Assembly (NCBI RefSeq): GCF_003350405.1
Contig: NZ_QQAW01000008.1
Coordinates: 62,001-126,000 of the forward strand
Direction of reading: 5' to 3'
Length of the DNA stretch: 64,000 bases
Source: Gluconacetobacter liquefaciens
Lineage (GTDB): Bacteria > Pseudomonadota > Alphaproteobacteria > Acetobacterales > Acetobacteraceae
Below are positions 7,044 through 17,192 of the stretch, piece after piece. The notes beneath the pieces were generated by a model. That model was not told the DNA's origin. It was given only the letters and a program-made list of their open reading frames with translations, and made no database searches. How positions within the stretch are numbered: position 1 is the stretch's first letter; the number at the start of each line of letters is the position of its first letter. The translations under genes were made by a program, and so were the position numbers.

Positions 7044-9698
7044 ATGGACCACCGCCCGCCAGTCCGCCCGCTTCCTTCGCCGACTCACCCCGTACCTCCG
7101 AGGCAAAACCGCGCCACCTTGCTGGCCGCCTCTTCCGCATTGATCCTCGCCGTCACAACCGCCCAGGCCGCCCCGCACGGTACGGACAGCCTCCCCCTCC
7201 CGGCCGGCACTTCCATCCCCCAGGCGGCTTCCAAGGCCACCGGCCGCGCCTACGCGATCCCGCCGCTGCCGCTCGGCCAGGCTCTCGCCGCCTTCGGCCG
7301 ACAGGCCGGCATCCAGGTGACCTACGCACCCGCGCTGATTGCGGGAAAAGCCGCCCCCGCGCTCTCCGGCACCATGAGCCGCGAAGCCGCCCTGCAACAT
7401 CTTCTCTCACCGTCAGGTCTGTCGTTCCGCTACGCAGGCACCGACACGATCGTCGTCCAGAACGCCTCGTCCTCCAACATCACGCTCGGCCCGGTCCGCG
7501 TCGGCGGCGCCACCACCCATCAGAACCCAACCGGGCCCGGCATCGGCTACGTGGCCGAAAACACCCTGGCAGGAACGAAAACCGACACCCCTCTGACCGA
7601 AATTCCCAACTCCATCTATGTCATCACCAAACAGCAGATGATCGACCAGCAACCCCAGAACGTCATGGAAGCCCTGCGCTACGCACCGGGCATCTCGACC
7701 GAAGTTCTGGGCGGCTATACCAACGGCGCGGCAACGGACAATAATAACGGCGGCATTCTCCAGCGCGGCTTCACAACATCCCAGTTCGTCGACGGCATCC
7801 GTTCATATTCCAACAGCGCGGCCGAAACCGCCTTTCTCGATCGTGTCGAAGTGTTCAACGGCCCGGCATCCGTCATGTACGGCCAGACGACACCGGGCGG
7901 CATGATCGGCATGAGTCTCAAAAAACCCACGGATACCCCCCTGCGTCAGGTATCGGTGGGCTTCGGCAACTGGGGGCGATACGAGGCAACCCTCGATGTC
8001 AGCGACAAGGTGACCCGATCAGGCAACGTGCGCTATCGCATCGCCGCAATCGGCGTCACACAGGGCACGCAGACAAACCATATCGATTATCATCGCGTGG
8101 GCGTCCTGCCATCCATCGCCTGGGATATCGACCCCAGGACATCGCTCACCCTTGTCGGCAGCTATCTCTATACGCCCGGAACAGGAACAAACAACATACA
8201 GCTCCCCCCCTCCGTGCTGCTGAACACGCAGGGACTCGGACGGATTCCACGCAGTCGCTTTTTCGGCGATGCAAGCTGGAATACATCAGGCGCGAAAGAC
8301 GCGATGTTCGAATATCTGTTTCGGCATGATTTCAACCGCTACATCCAGTTCAGTCAGACGCTGCGTTGGGAACAATCCCGAACCAACGACAAATATCTGT
8401 CGAGCGGCGGCGGAATGATCGATTCCGAACTTCTGTCACGCGGCGCCTATGACGCACAATCTGTCGATTCGACGATCGGGCTGGACAGCCGCATCGGCGG
8501 AAAATTCGATATCATAAACATAAAGAACACATGGATCGTTGGCTCAGACTTCCGGCAATACACAAGCAACGGCGGGAACCATTGGGATGATACCCCTGGC
8601 AGCAATGGATATCCGGGCGTCGACGAAGAAACCATCGTCAATGTCTACAACCCCATAAGCGATTATATCCCCTGCATGAACCCACGGTCTGCGGAATGCC
8701 TCAACGGCGGATACCACAGCAACACCACCCTCTTTCAGGAGGGCGTCTATTTCCAGGACCAGATCAAATACAAACGCCTCAGCATCACACTGGGCGGCCG
8801 GCAGGACTGGGTCAATTATCACGGAAAGACACAATACTGGAACAACGAGAACGCAAGCCACCAAAGCACCGTCACCAGTTCAAGCAATGACGTCCCACGT
8901 CCCCAGAACGCCTTCACATGGCGCGCGGGCCTGACCTATACCTTCGATTTCGGCCTGACGCCCTATTTCAGCTATTCGACATCCTTCGTCCCCCAATCGC
9001 TCGGTGGTTCGGGCAGAGGATGGGACGGAAAACTGTTCGATCCCCTGACCGGCAAACAACTTGAAGCCGGACTGAAATACCAGACACCAGACCACAATGT
9101 CATGCTCACCGCCGCAGCCTTCCACATCGACGAGGACCATTATCTGGTCACCGACCCCGTCCACACGAATTACTCCGCCGATGCCGGCCGGGTAAGATCG
9201 GAAGGATTCGAACTCTCCGCCAACGCCAACGTCACCCACGATCTGAAACTTGTCGCGTCCTATACATACGACAACGCCACATATCTCGACACAAACGAAT
9301 CCAGCGAACAGAATTTCGCCGACGGCACAAATGGCGCCCTGGTTTCCCAGAAAGGGAAATACATAGAATCCGTACCAAGAAACATGGTTTCAGCCTTCGC
9401 CGATTACACGCTACCAGGCAAAGTGTTCAGAGGCTTCGGCATCAATGGCGGTTTGAGATATGTCGGCTCCACCTATTCCGATGCCGTAAACAGCTTCAAG
9501 ATACCCGATCGTGTTCTGTTTGATATCGGCGCCCATTACGATTTCGGCCAGGGCATCCCCATGCTGAAAGGTCTTCGTGCCCAGGTTGCAATATCGAATC
9601 TCACGAACAAATATTACATCACGTCCTGCGGCGGAACCTATTCCTGCTATCTGGGACAGGGCCGAAAAATTTACGGAAACCTGACTTATAACTGGTGA
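7044..9698 (+). CDS. TonB-dependent siderophore receptor with N-terminal signalling domain
   Basis: An 884-residue outer-membrane transducer. A basic N-terminus and a hydrophobic segment (about 24-42, LLAASSALILAVTTAQAA) form the signal peptide. The STN domain lies at about 72-140 (IPPLPLGQALAAFGRQAG). The plug starts near 175 (TEIPNSIYVITKQQMIDQQP) with QRGFTTSQFVDGI and VMYGQTTPGGMIG. The barrel ends LTYNW. It is closely related to the 2427 receptor, especially in the plug and at the end of the barrel; extracellular loop regions differ, as expected if ligand range diverged after duplication. RBS GGAG lies 12 bases before the ATG. Third gene of the second sigma/FecR/receptor triplet. Confidence 0.93.
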   Translation: MDHRPPVRPLPSPTHPVPPRQNRATLLAASSALILAVTTAQAAPHGTDSLPLPAGTSIPQAASKATGRAYAIPPLPLGQALAAFGRQAGIQVTYAPALIAGKAAPALSGTMSREAALQHLLSPSGLSFRYAGTDTIVVQNASSSNITLGPVRVGGATTHQNPTGPGIGYVAENTLAGTKTDTPLTEIPNSIYVITKQQMIDQQPQNVMEALRYAPGISTEVLGGYTNGAATDNNNGGILQRGFTTSQFVDGIRSYSNSAAETAFLDRVEVFNGPASVMYGQTTPGGMIGMSLKKPTDTPLRQVSVGFGNWGRYEATLDVSDKVTRSGNVRYRIAAIGVTQGTQTNHIDYHRVGVLPSIAWDIDPRTSLTLVGSYLYTPGTGTNNIQLPPSVLLNTQGLGRIPRSRFFGDASWNTSGAKDAMFEYLFRHDFNRYIQFSQTLRWEQSRTNDKYLSSGGGMIDSELLSRGAYDAQSVDSTIGLDSRIGGKFDIINIKNTWIVGSDFRQYTSNGGNHWDDTPGSNGYPGVDEETIVNVYNPISDYIPCMNPRSAECLNGGYHSNTTLFQEGVYFQDQIKYKRLSITLGGRQDWVNYHGKTQYWNNENASHQSTVTSSSNDVPRPQNAFTWRAGLTYTFDFGLTPYFSYSTSFVPQSLGGSGRGWDGKLFDPLTGKQLEAGLKYQTPDHNVMLTAAAFHIDEDHYLVTDPVHTNYSADAGRVRSEGFELSANANVTHDLKLVASYTYDNATYLDTNESSEQNFADGTNGALVSQKGKYIESVPRNMVSAFADYTLPGKVFRGFGINGGLRYVGSTYSDAVNSFKIPDRVLFDIGAHYDFGQGIPMLKGLRAQVAISNLTNKYYITSCGGTYSCYLGQGRKIYGNLTYNW

Positions 9699-9929
9699 TA
9701 TTTCCGGATTTTCAATAAAAACCCGGCTCCATCTCCCCCCGGCTCCTCATGCCCAGCCAACATTAAACGCAGCCATTCCCGACATATGGCACCGGGGGAT
9801 GAACAGGCAAGATGCACACTATCAGGCGCCATCCAGACCATCCCTCCGCAACCACTTGGCGATCCGCGCTTTTCATTCCGACCGGCTCCGCTTACCGTTC
9901 ACGGAGCCACAGAATGCAAGGCCGCCCTC

Positions 9930-11279
9930 ATGACCCGTTCCCAGATCAGGCTTCTCGTCGCGACCACCGCCGTCACCGCGCTGCTGGTGGCAGCCGGCTA
10001 CCGCGCGGTCGTCTCGCCCGAGGAAGCCCGGCAGACGGTCGCGGCCGGAACCGGCCCCCACCCCGTCCTGCCGCCGCCCAACCCCACCTTCATGCCCACG
10101 GTCAACATCGCCACGCCCGTCGGCTGGCAGGGCACGCAGGCCCCGACCCCGGCGGCGGGGCTGGCGGTGCATGCCTTCGCCACCGGCCTGGACCACCCCC
10201 GCTGGCTGTACAAGCTGCCCAACGGCGATATCCTGGTGGCGGAATCCGAGTCCCCCGGCACCGACATCAAGACGGTGAAGAACCGCATCGCCGGCCTGGT
10301 CATGGGCCAGGTCGGCGCGGGCGGAAAAAGCCCCGACCGCATCATCCTGCTGCGCGATACCGACGGCGACGGCATCGCCGACCAGCGCAGCGTGTTCCTC
10401 GACCACCTCTACTCGCCCTTCGGCATGGCGCTGGTCGGCGACACGCTCTACGTGGCCAACGCCAACGCGCTGGTCCGCTTCCCCTATCACGAGGGCGAAA
10501 CCCACATCGACGCACCGGGCGAGAAAGCCGTCGACCTCCCGGCCGGCTACAACCACCACTGGACCAAGAACATCCTGGCCAGCCCGGACGGCAGCACCCT
10601 CTACGTGACCGTCGGCTCCAACAGCAACGTCGCCGACAACGGCATGGAGGTCGAGGAAGGCCGCGCCCGGATCGACCGGTTCGACATCGCCACCGGCAAG
10701 CTCACCCCCTACGCCACCGGCCTGCGCAACCCCAACGGGCTGGCGTGGGAGCCCAAGACCGGCGCCCTGTGGGTCGCAGTGAACGAACGCGACGAAATCG
10801 GCAGCGACCTGGTGCCCGACTACATCACGGCGGTGAAGGAGGGCGCGTTCTACGGCTGGCCCTACAGCTATTACGGCCAGCATGTCGATGTCCGCGTCAA
10901 GCCGCAGCGGCCCGACCTGGTGGCCAGCGCCATCGCCCCCGACTACGCGCTCGGCCCGCACACCGCCTCGCTCGGCATCGCCTTCTCGCAGGACAGCAGC
11001 CTGCCCGCGGCCTGGCGCAATGGCCTGTTCGTCGCCCAGCACGGCTCATGGAACCGCAAGCCCAAGAGCGGCTACCGCGTCATCTACGTCCCCTTCACCG
11101 ACGGCCACCCCGACGGCACCCCCCGCGACGTGCTGACCGGCTTCCTCACACAGGACGAAGACCACGCCCACGGCCGCCCGGTCGGCCTGGCGCTGGACAA
11201 ATCCGGCGCCCTCCTGGTCGCCGACGATGTCGGCAACACCGTGTGGCGCGTCACCGGCACGGACCAGAAGACCGACTGA
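9930..11279 (+). CDS. Sorbosone dehydrogenase family protein (PQQ-type sugar dehydrogenase fold)
   Basis: A 449-residue exported or membrane-anchored protein of the L-sorbosone/glucose dehydrogenase beta-propeller family. An N-terminal hydrophobic helix (about 8-24) follows MTRSQIR. Family segments include [30 protein letters not shown] (a calcium-binding-like DxDGDG), [41 protein letters not shown] and GRPVGLALD. The frame is open back to an ATG at 9786, but those 48 residues lack a signal or domain features; the ATG at 9930 places the signal helix at the N-terminus. Such proteins oxidise sugars or aldoses in the periplasm of acetic acid bacteria; the actual substrate here is not shown. It is monocistronic and convergent with the next gene. 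Confidence 0.8.
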   Translation: MTRSQIRLLVATTAVTALLVAAGYRAVVSPEEARQTVAAGTGPHPVLPPPNPTFMPTVNIATPVGWQGTQAPTPAAGLAVHAFATGLDHPRWLYKLPNGDILVAESESPGTDIKTVKNRIAGLVMGQVGAGGKSPDRIILLRDTDGDGIADQRSVFLDHLYSPFGMALVGDTLYVANANALVRFPYHEGETHIDAPGEKAVDLPAGYNHHWTKNILASPDGSTLYVTVGSNSNVADNGMEVEEGRARIDRFDIATGKLTPYATGLRNPNGLAWEPKTGALWVAVNERDEIGSDLVPDYITAVKEGAFYGWPYSYYGQHVDVRVKPQRPDLVASAIAPDYALGPHTASLGIAFSQDSSLPAAWRNGLFVAQHGSWNRKPKSGYRVIYVPFTDGHPDGTPRDVLTGFLTQDEDHAHGRPVGLALDKSGALLVADDVGNTVWRVTGTDQKTD

Positions 11280-11288
11280 CGCGCCCTT

Positions 11289-12920
11289 TCAGGCCCAGTA
11301 CCACGACCGGATATTCCAGCAGTTCGACCGCACGTTGATATTGCTTTTATATCCGACCAGCGCGGATTTGACCCCTTCGATCGAACTGCGCTGGTAAAGC
11401 GGCAGAACCGGCAGGTCATGCCGGATGACGGCCTGGATCTTCCGGTAGATCTCGCGCCGCTTCATCCGGTCCTGCTCATGCATCCCCGCAACCATTAGTT
11501 CGTCGGCGACGGTGGACGCGTACTGGAAGACATTGCTGCCCACGCCCCCTCGCGCCACCGACTGGTGGCTGTCGAAATGCAGCGAGCATTCCGGATCGGA
11601 CCCGACCATGAAGTCGATCTCCACCAGCGCGCTATCGAACTGCGAATGGGTCCAGCGACTGCCCCACGTAATGGCGGGCGGCGCGTCATGCAGCGTCATG
11701 GCGGCACCGATCGTCTTCCATTGCGCCTGCATCACCTGCTGGATCTGCTGGCGCAGCGGATCGCCCGAGGTCGAGGAATTGCCGAATTCCAGCCGCACAC
11801 CATCTCGACTGCGGATTCCGTCCCGGCCCGCCACCCAGCCCGCCGCATCCAGCACCGCCCGTGCCTGCGCCGGGTCATGTCGGTGCGCCGGCAGGTCCGG
11901 ATTGAACCAGAAGGATTCGCGCGGCACGTACGATTCACTCACATGCGGCAGCCCTTCAAGCAGGATCGAAATGATCTCCTCCTTGTCGAGCGCCAGATAC
12001 AGCGCCTGCCGCACCGCCAGATCCTGAAATTGCGGCCGGCCGAGATTAAGCGCGACGACACCGGCGGCGGCGGCAGGCGCAATCTCGATGCGGCGCCCGG
12101 CCGGCAGCGCCAGGGCCTCCCGGTATCGGTCCGGCGCAATACCCTGCATTCCCAGATAATCGATCGCACCGACCTCAAACTGGGTAAAAAGTGCGGTCTG
12201 ATCGGGGATGTATTTAAAGATCAGCGTCTCGACATGCGGCTCCTCGGGCCGGTAGTAACGCGCATTGGCCAACAGTGTGATCTGGTCGCCAGGCACCCGG
12301 CTCCCCCAGCGGAACGGCCCGGTGCCCACCGGCTGCTGCGAGAATGCCGAGGCGCTCCAATTATGCTCACGTGCTAGAAGATGCGCCGGCACGACGAACA
12401 TGTTCGCAAGCTGCGACAGATACGACGCCGAGCTTTCCTTCATCCGCCAGGTGATTTCCGTCGGACTCACCACCGTCACATCCGCGACCAGTTCATGCCC
12501 GGCGCGCGAATAGGCCGGAAAATCCGGATCGTGCAGCAGTCCGAGCGTAAAGCGCACATCCTCGGCCGAAAAGGGCGCCCCGTCATGCCACGCCACATCC
12601 GCCCGCAGCCGGATCCGCCAGAAGGTTCCGTCTTCCGAAATGCCGCCATTGTCGGGCGTCGGAATATCGGCCGCAAGCTCCGGCACGAACTGGCCCGTCT
12701 CGTCAATCGACCAGAGCGGACTGAACAGATTCATAAGAAGGCCGTCATCAACCTCGATATGCGGAAACAATGGATTGAAGACGGTCGGCTCCTGTGACAG
12801 CCCGACGACGATCCCGCCGCGCCGCCCACGCGGGGCCGCCCGCGCCCGCCCCGCCAACCCCGGCAGCGCCACCGCGGCACCCAACCCGCCCACGAATGCC
12901 CTGCGGCCCAGAGGATGCAT
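11289..12920 (-). CDS. ABC transporter periplasmic substrate-binding protein (Opp/Dpp/Nik type, SBP family 5)
   Basis: A 543-residue family-5 solute-binding protein. The start at 12920 is chosen because GGAGAG lies 7 bases upstream and a Tat-type leader follows (GRRAFVGGLGAAVALPGLAG). Typical segments are FNPLFPHIEVDDGLLMNLFS, DGTFWRIRLRADVAWHDG, FSAEDVRFTLGLL, GTGPFRW and FGNSSTSGDPLRQQIQQVMQ. It is the last gene of a leftward operon that begins with a TonB receptor and contains both permeases, both ATPases and an FAD oxidoreductase; having the binding protein last is unusual. Family members bind peptides, nickel chelates, opines or aminopolycarboxylates; the cluster context suggests an amine-containing chelate rather than a plain peptide (inference). 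Confidence 0.9.
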   Translation of the reverse strand: MHPLGRRAFVGGLGAAVALPGLAGRARAAPRGRRGGIVVGLSQEPTVFNPLFPHIEVDDGLLMNLFSPLWSIDETGQFVPELAADIPTPDNGGISEDGTFWRIRLRADVAWHDGAPFSAEDVRFTLGLLHDPDFPAYSRAGHELVADVTVVSPTEITWRMKESSASYLSQLANMFVVPAHLLAREHNWSASAFSQQPVGTGPFRWGSRVPGDQITLLANARYYRPEEPHVETLIFKYIPDQTALFTQFEVGAIDYLGMQGIAPDRYREALALPAGRRIEIAPAAAAGVVALNLGRPQFQDLAVRQALYLALDKEEIISILLEGLPHVSESYVPRESFWFNPDLPAHRHDPAQARAVLDAAGWVAGRDGIRSRDGVRLEFGNSSTSGDPLRQQIQQVMQAQWKTIGAAMTLHDAPPAITWGSRWTHSQFDSALVEIDFMVGSDPECSLHFDSHQSVARGGVGSNVFQYASTVADELMVAGMHEQDRMKRREIYRKIQAVIRHDLPVLPLYQRSSIEGVKSALVGYKSNINVRSNCWNIRSWYWA

Positions 12921-12945
12921 CAACGCTCTCCGCACGGAGCCGGCC

Positions 12946-14274
12946 CTAGAACCCGACATCGATCTGAAGTTTCGAGCCATCGGTAAAGCGCGACCAGCGG
13001 AAAGGCACCGGATCAACAACCGGGTCCGCCCCCGTCGCCAGATCGGCGGCCAACTGCCCTGCACCCGGCCCGATCCCGAAACCATGGCCCGAGAACCCGG
13101 TCGCCACGATCAGCCCTTCCACACCCGGAACCGGGCTGATCGTGGGCACGGCATCGGGCATCACGTCGATCATACCGCCCCATGTCTGCACCACCTTCAT
13201 CCCCGCTGCCTTGGGAAACAGGCTCAGGAACGCTTCCTCGGCCTGTTTCAGCAATGCAGCAACCGGCTTGGGGTCCAGCGTGCGCACCTGCTCGAAGACG
13301 GTCGCCTGATCCATCGCCCAATGCCGCTTCTGCCGCAGCGCCTCGATGAAGCGATGATCCAGCCGGGGTTTGAGCGCCCGCCGTTCGGCGCGCAACGCAG
13401 GCAGAAATTTCGGCAGGAACCGGATCGTATCGGGCACGATCGGCGCCACGACGGTACCCGACTGCGCGAAATTATACCCCCCGTCATCGCGTTTGCGAAA
13501 CGCGACCTTCCCCGTATAGGCACTCACGTCCGGAAGCCCCGCGATTGGCGAAGTCCGTGCCACCGAGGCCAGTACCTTAAGCTGCGGCAAAGTCAGGTCA
13601 TGATTGCCCAGCAGCAGCCGCGACCACGCCCCACCGGCAACGACCACGGCATTGCAGGCAATACGCCCTTTTTCCGTAAACACCCCCCGCACCTGCCCGC
13701 CCGCGATATCCAGCCCCCGCACGGCGGTCGATTGCAGGATATGCGCGCCACGCGCCCGCGCTGCCGCCGCAATGGCCGGCGCAGCCTTCTGCGGCTCGGC
13801 GCGGGCATCGGTCGCGTTATACAGCGCGGAACGGAAGCTGCGCGTCGCCCCCGGCAGCAGCGCCGCGATTTCCGACGAACCGATCACGCGCGACCCGGTC
13901 TGCCAGATCCGCGCATTCTCCGCCCAGCGTTCATGCCGCGCCTGATCGGCTTCGGTCAGCGCCACCGACAGCACGCCAGTCACCTTGAAGCCGGTATCAG
14001 CCTGTTCGAGCGGCCCCAGACCATGCCAGATCCGCATGCTCTCCAGCATCAGCGGAATCTCGCGCGCATCGCGACCGTTCTTGCGCACCCACCCCCAGTT
14101 GCGGCTGGACTGCTCGGCGCCGATCACGCCTTTTTCGCACAGGGCGACGGCAATGCCCTTGCGGCTCAGCGCCAACGCCGTGCTGGCCCCGACAATCCCT
14201 CCCCCGATGACGACGACATCGGTAGAGGCCGGCAGGGTCGTATCGCTCTCGATGGTGACGACTTCAGGTCCCAT
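12946..14274 (-). CDS. FAD-dependent oxidoreductase, DAO family
   Basis: A 442-residue flavoprotein of the D-amino-acid / glycine / iminodiacetate oxidase (DAO) superfamily. The Rossmann FAD motif is near the N-terminus (DVVVIGGGIVGASTALALS, about residues 18-36). A conserved EQSSRNWGWVRKNGRD follows, and the C-terminal FAD-contact region reads VATGFSGHGFGIGPGAGQLA. It oxidises a C-N bond of an amine or amino acid, giving imine that hydrolyses to a keto acid or glyoxylate plus amine. The ATG at 14274 is preferred over a TTG at 14328. A paralogue with the same EQSSRNWGW motif is at 22086. It sits between the transporter ATPases and the binding protein in one operon, suggesting it acts on the imported compound. 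Confidence 0.85.
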   Translation of the reverse strand: MGPEVVTIESDTTLPASTDVVVIGGGIVGASTALALSRKGIAVALCEKGVIGAEQSSRNWGWVRKNGRDAREIPLMLESMRIWHGLGPLEQADTGFKVTGVLSVALTEADQARHERWAENARIWQTGSRVIGSSEIAALLPGATRSFRSALYNATDARAEPQKAAPAIAAAARARGAHILQSTAVRGLDIAGGQVRGVFTEKGRIACNAVVVAGGAWSRLLLGNHDLTLPQLKVLASVARTSPIAGLPDVSAYTGKVAFRKRDDGGYNFAQSGTVVAPIVPDTIRFLPKFLPALRAERRALKPRLDHRFIEALRQKRHWAMDQATVFEQVRTLDPKPVAALLKQAEEAFLSLFPKAAGMKVVQTWGGMIDVMPDAVPTISPVPGVEGLIVATGFSGHGFGIGPGAGQLAADLATGADPVVDPVPFRWSRFTDGSKLQIDVGF

Positions 14275-14305
14275 GTTCACTGTTCCGATTGCAGAGGGTG
14301 AGAGA

Positions 14306-15316
14306 TCAGCAGCAGGATTGCCCCGCAAGCGGCCCGTCGATCACCAGGTCGTCGCGCAGGCAGGCGGTCATGTGCCCCCCTTGCAGCGTGCGGACGGGCG
14401 GCTTTTCCACGGCACAGGCCGGCATGGCGAATGTGCAGCGCGGGCGGAAGGCACAGCCCCCCGCCATACCGGCATCCTCCGCCACCGGCTGGACCGCGAG
14501 CAGCGACGCCGCCGAACTGTCCGGGGCCGGGGCGGCGTTCAGCAGCATGGCGGTATAGGGGTGGCGCGGCCGGGTAAACATCGCCACCGTCTCGCCCAGC
14601 TCGACGATCCGCCCGCGATACATCACGGCGATCCGGTCGGAAATAATGCCGACGACGGGCAGGTCATGGGCGATGAACACGATCGCGATGCCCAACTGCT
14701 CGCGCAGGTCCATGAACAGATTCACCACCTGCGCCTGCACCGACACATCCAGCGCCGACACCGCCTCGTCCGCCACGACCAGCGCCGGATCGAGCATCAG
14801 CGCACGGGCGATATTGATCCGCTGCCGCTGCCCGCCGGAGAATTCATGCGGATACCGGTTCAGCAGCGTGGCGGGCAGGCCCACGAGGTCCAGCGCCGCC
14901 ACCAGCTTCCGCCGATCCTCGGCCGGCGTCCCGGTCAATCCGTGCAGCGCCAGCGGCGTGCGCAGAAGCTGCTCCACCGTCATGCGCGGGTTCAGCGACG
15001 CATAAGGGTCCTGGAAGATCATCTGCGCCCGCCGCCGGAATCCCCGGCGCTGCACGCGGTCCATGGTCAGCGGATCGACCCCGTCGAACAGCACCTGTCC
15101 GAACGAGCGCGTCAGGATATCCATGGCAATCCGCCCGGCCGTACTCTTGCCCGATCCGGATTCCCCGACAATCCCCAGCACCTCGCCCCTGCCGACAGTG
15201 AACGATATCCCGTCAAGCGCGACGAAAGCCTCTCCCTTGCCGAACAATCCTTTCCTGCGCGGATAGATTTTCGTCAGGTTGCGCACATCCAGCAGCGGCG
15301 CGGTCGGGTCAGCCAC
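14306..15316 (-). CDS. Opp/Dpp-type ABC transporter ATP-binding protein (DppF/OppF-like)
   Basis: A 336-residue ATPase of a peptide/chelate importer. Walker A is GESGSGKST, the signature is FSGGQRQRINIARAL and Walker B is LVVADEAVSALD. The C-terminal oligopeptide-ABC extension contains CAFRPRCTFAMPAC, a Cys-rich motif in this subfamily that can hold an Fe-S cluster. The GTG start at 15316 is chosen: it has a GGAGGAG ribosome site and overlaps the previous stop by 8 bases, a sign of translational coupling. The longer open frame upstream to 15517 reads through the preceding gene in another frame and is rejected. Confidence 0.93.
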   Translation of the reverse strand: MADPTAPLLDVRNLTKIYPRRKGLFGKGEAFVALDGISFTVGRGEVLGIVGESGSGKSTAGRIAMDILTRSFGQVLFDGVDPLTMDRVQRRGFRRRAQMIFQDPYASLNPRMTVEQLLRTPLALHGLTGTPAEDRRKLVAALDLVGLPATLLNRYPHEFSGGQRQRINIARALMLDPALVVADEAVSALDVSVQAQVVNLFMDLREQLGIAIVFIAHDLPVVGIISDRIAVMYRGRIVELGETVAMFTRPRHPYTAMLLNAAPAPDSSAASLLAVQPVAEDAGMAGGCAFRPRCTFAMPACAVEKPPVRTLQGGHMTACLRDDLVIDGPLAGQSCC

Positions 15317-16322
15317 GGGCGATCTCCTCCCAGCGCACGCAGCGCACCTCATGCCCGCTCCGCGCACTCTCCAGCGACGGGCGAAAACCGTCGCACACCC
15401 CCGGCCGGAAATGTGCGCAACGCGGATGAAAGGTGCAGCCCTGCGGCCGGTGCCTCGGGTCGGGCACATGCCCCGGAATGGTCGGCAGCCTCTGGCGCCG
15501 GGCCAGCACGGCGTCATAGGTCGGCACGGTGCGGAACAGCACGCGGCTATAGGGCATCAGCGGGCTGTCCAACGCATCGCGCACCGGCGCGTTCTCGACC
15601 ACCTGCCCGGAATACATCACCACGATCCGGTCCGCGACCTGCGCCACAACCCCGATATTATGGGTAATGAAAATGATCGCCATGCCCATTTCCGCCTGAA
15701 GCCCCCGCAGCAAGGCCAGGATCTGCGCCTGCACGGTCACGTCCAACGCGGTGGTAGGCTCGTCGGCGATCAGCAGCCGGGGCCGGCAGGCCAGCGCGAT
15801 GGCGATCATGACGCGCTGGCGCATGCCGCCGGAAAGCTGGCCGGGATAATGCGCGACGATCTGCCCCGGATCGCGCAGCCCCACCCGCGCCAGCATCTCG
15901 ATCGCCATCGCCTGCGCCTGCCGGCGGGTCAGCCCGTCATGGGTCATCAGCACTTCGGCAATCTGCTCGCCGATGGTCAGCACCGGGTTCAGGCTGGTCA
16001 TGGGGTCCTGGAAGACCATGCTGATATCGCGCCCCCGTATGGCACGCATGGCCCGGTCGGGCAGCGCCAGCAGATCGACGGCATTCTCCCCGTCCCGGCG
16101 AAACAGTGCCTGCCCCGAGACCACCGTACCCGCCCCGGCCGGCAGCAATCCCAGCAACGCCATGGCGGTGACGCTCTTGCCGGAACTGCTCTCGCCGACG
16201 ATGGCCACGGTCTCCCCCGCGCCCACATCGAAGCTCGCCCCCTCCACCGCCGGAATGTCCGGGCCGCCCCCCTGCGCGAACGTCACCGCCAGCTTGCGTA
16301 CCGAAAGAATGGGCCCGCTCAT
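15309..16322 (-). CDS. Opp/Dpp-type ABC transporter ATP-binding protein (DppD/OppD-like)
   Basis: A 337-residue ATPase, partner of the 14306 gene product. Walker [10 protein letters not shown], signature [15 protein letters not shown] and Walker [13 protein letters not shown] are all present. The C-terminal domain carries [15 protein letters not shown]. The serine pair in Walker A is a minor variant and keeps the catalytic Gly-Lys-Ser. Its start overlaps the stop of the upstream permease (ATGA, 16319-16322), so the genes are coupled. Confidence 0.94.
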   Translation of the reverse strand: MSGPILSVRKLAVTFAQGGGPDIPAVEGASFDVGAGETVAIVGESSSGKSVTAMALLGLLPAGAGTVVSGQALFRRDGENAVDLLALPDRAMRAIRGRDISMVFQDPMTSLNPVLTIGEQIAEVLMTHDGLTRRQAQAMAIEMLARVGLRDPGQIVAHYPGQLSGGMRQRVMIAIALACRPRLLIADEPTTALDVTVQAQILALLRGLQAEMGMAIIFITHNIGVVAQVADRIVVMYSGQVVENAPVRDALDSPLMPYSRVLFRTVPTYDAVLARRQRLPTIPGHVPDPRHRPQGCTFHPRCAHFRPGVCDGFRPSLESARSGHEVRCVRWEEIARG

Positions 16323-17155
16323 GCCCGGCGCCCCTGCCTGGGGTCCACCGCGACGCGCAACCCGTCACCGATGAAATTCAGCCCGATCACGGCGACGGCA
16401 ATCACCAGTCCGGGCAGAATGGCCAGCCACGGGTCCGGCCGCAGATATTCCTGCGCGTCGTTCAGCATCGCCCCCAGGCTGGGCTGCGGCGGCTGGATGC
16501 CGTTGCCCAGATAGCTGACATACGCCTCCATCAGGATCGCCCGCGCCACATTCAGCGTCGAAACGACGATGATGGCACCAGTAATGTTCGGTAGCAGTTC
16601 GCGCAGCAGCATATGCGCGGCCGACGCCCCCATCGCTTCCACCGCAACGACGAACTCCCGCCCCCGCAACGCCCGCACCTGCCCGTCCACCACCCGCGAC
16701 ACCTCCATCCAGGCCACCAGCGAAACGATCCCCACGATGGTCAGCGCCCCCGGCTGCCCGAAGGAGGCCAGCGTCAGCAGCAGGAAGATGGTCGGAAAAC
16801 ACAGCACGGAATCGACAATCCGCATCAGCACCCGCCGCGTCCACCCACCATAGAACCCGGTCAGCCCGCCCGTCAGGCACCCGGTCAGGGTACTCAGCGC
16901 CATAGCCGACAGCCCGATCAGCAGCGAGGTCCTGGCCCCCACCAGCAGCCGCACCAGCGTATCCCGCCCGATCTCGTCAGTCCCCAGCACATGGCTGCCC
17001 GACAGAGGGGGCAGAAAACGATGATGCAGGTCGATCTCCAGCGGATCGAAGGGCAGCAGCAGCGGCAGCACCACGCAGGCAAAGGCCAGCACCACGACCA
17101 TGACCATCCCGGTCGAGGCGGTGCGGATCTTCATGAGGCGACGAAGCGTATTCAC
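16319..17155 (-). CDS. Opp/Dpp-type ABC transporter permease (DppC-like)
   Basis: A 278-residue inner-membrane permease with about six hydrophobic helices (first at 16-36, VMVVVLAFACVVLPLLLPF). The family HVLGTDEIGRDTLVRLLVGA follows the first helix. The ATPase-contact EAA-like loop reads VVAVEAMGASAAHMLLRELL. It pairs with the 17193 permease to form the membrane pore. Located 37 bp after that gene on the same strand. Confidence 0.93.
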   Translation of the reverse strand: MNTLRRLMKIRTASTGMVMVVVLAFACVVLPLLLPFDPLEIDLHHRFLPPLSGSHVLGTDEIGRDTLVRLLVGARTSLLIGLSAMALSTLTGCLTGGLTGFYGGWTRRVLMRIVDSVLCFPTIFLLLTLASFGQPGALTIVGIVSLVAWMEVSRVVDGQVRALRGREFVVAVEAMGASAAHMLLRELLPNITGAIIVVSTLNVARAILMEAYVSYLGNGIQPPQPSLGAMLNDAQEYLRPDPWLAILPGLVIAVAVIGLNFIGDGLRVAVDPRQGRRA

Positions 17156-17192
17156 ATCACGACCCCTTCAGAGACGTCTCGCATCATCCCCC

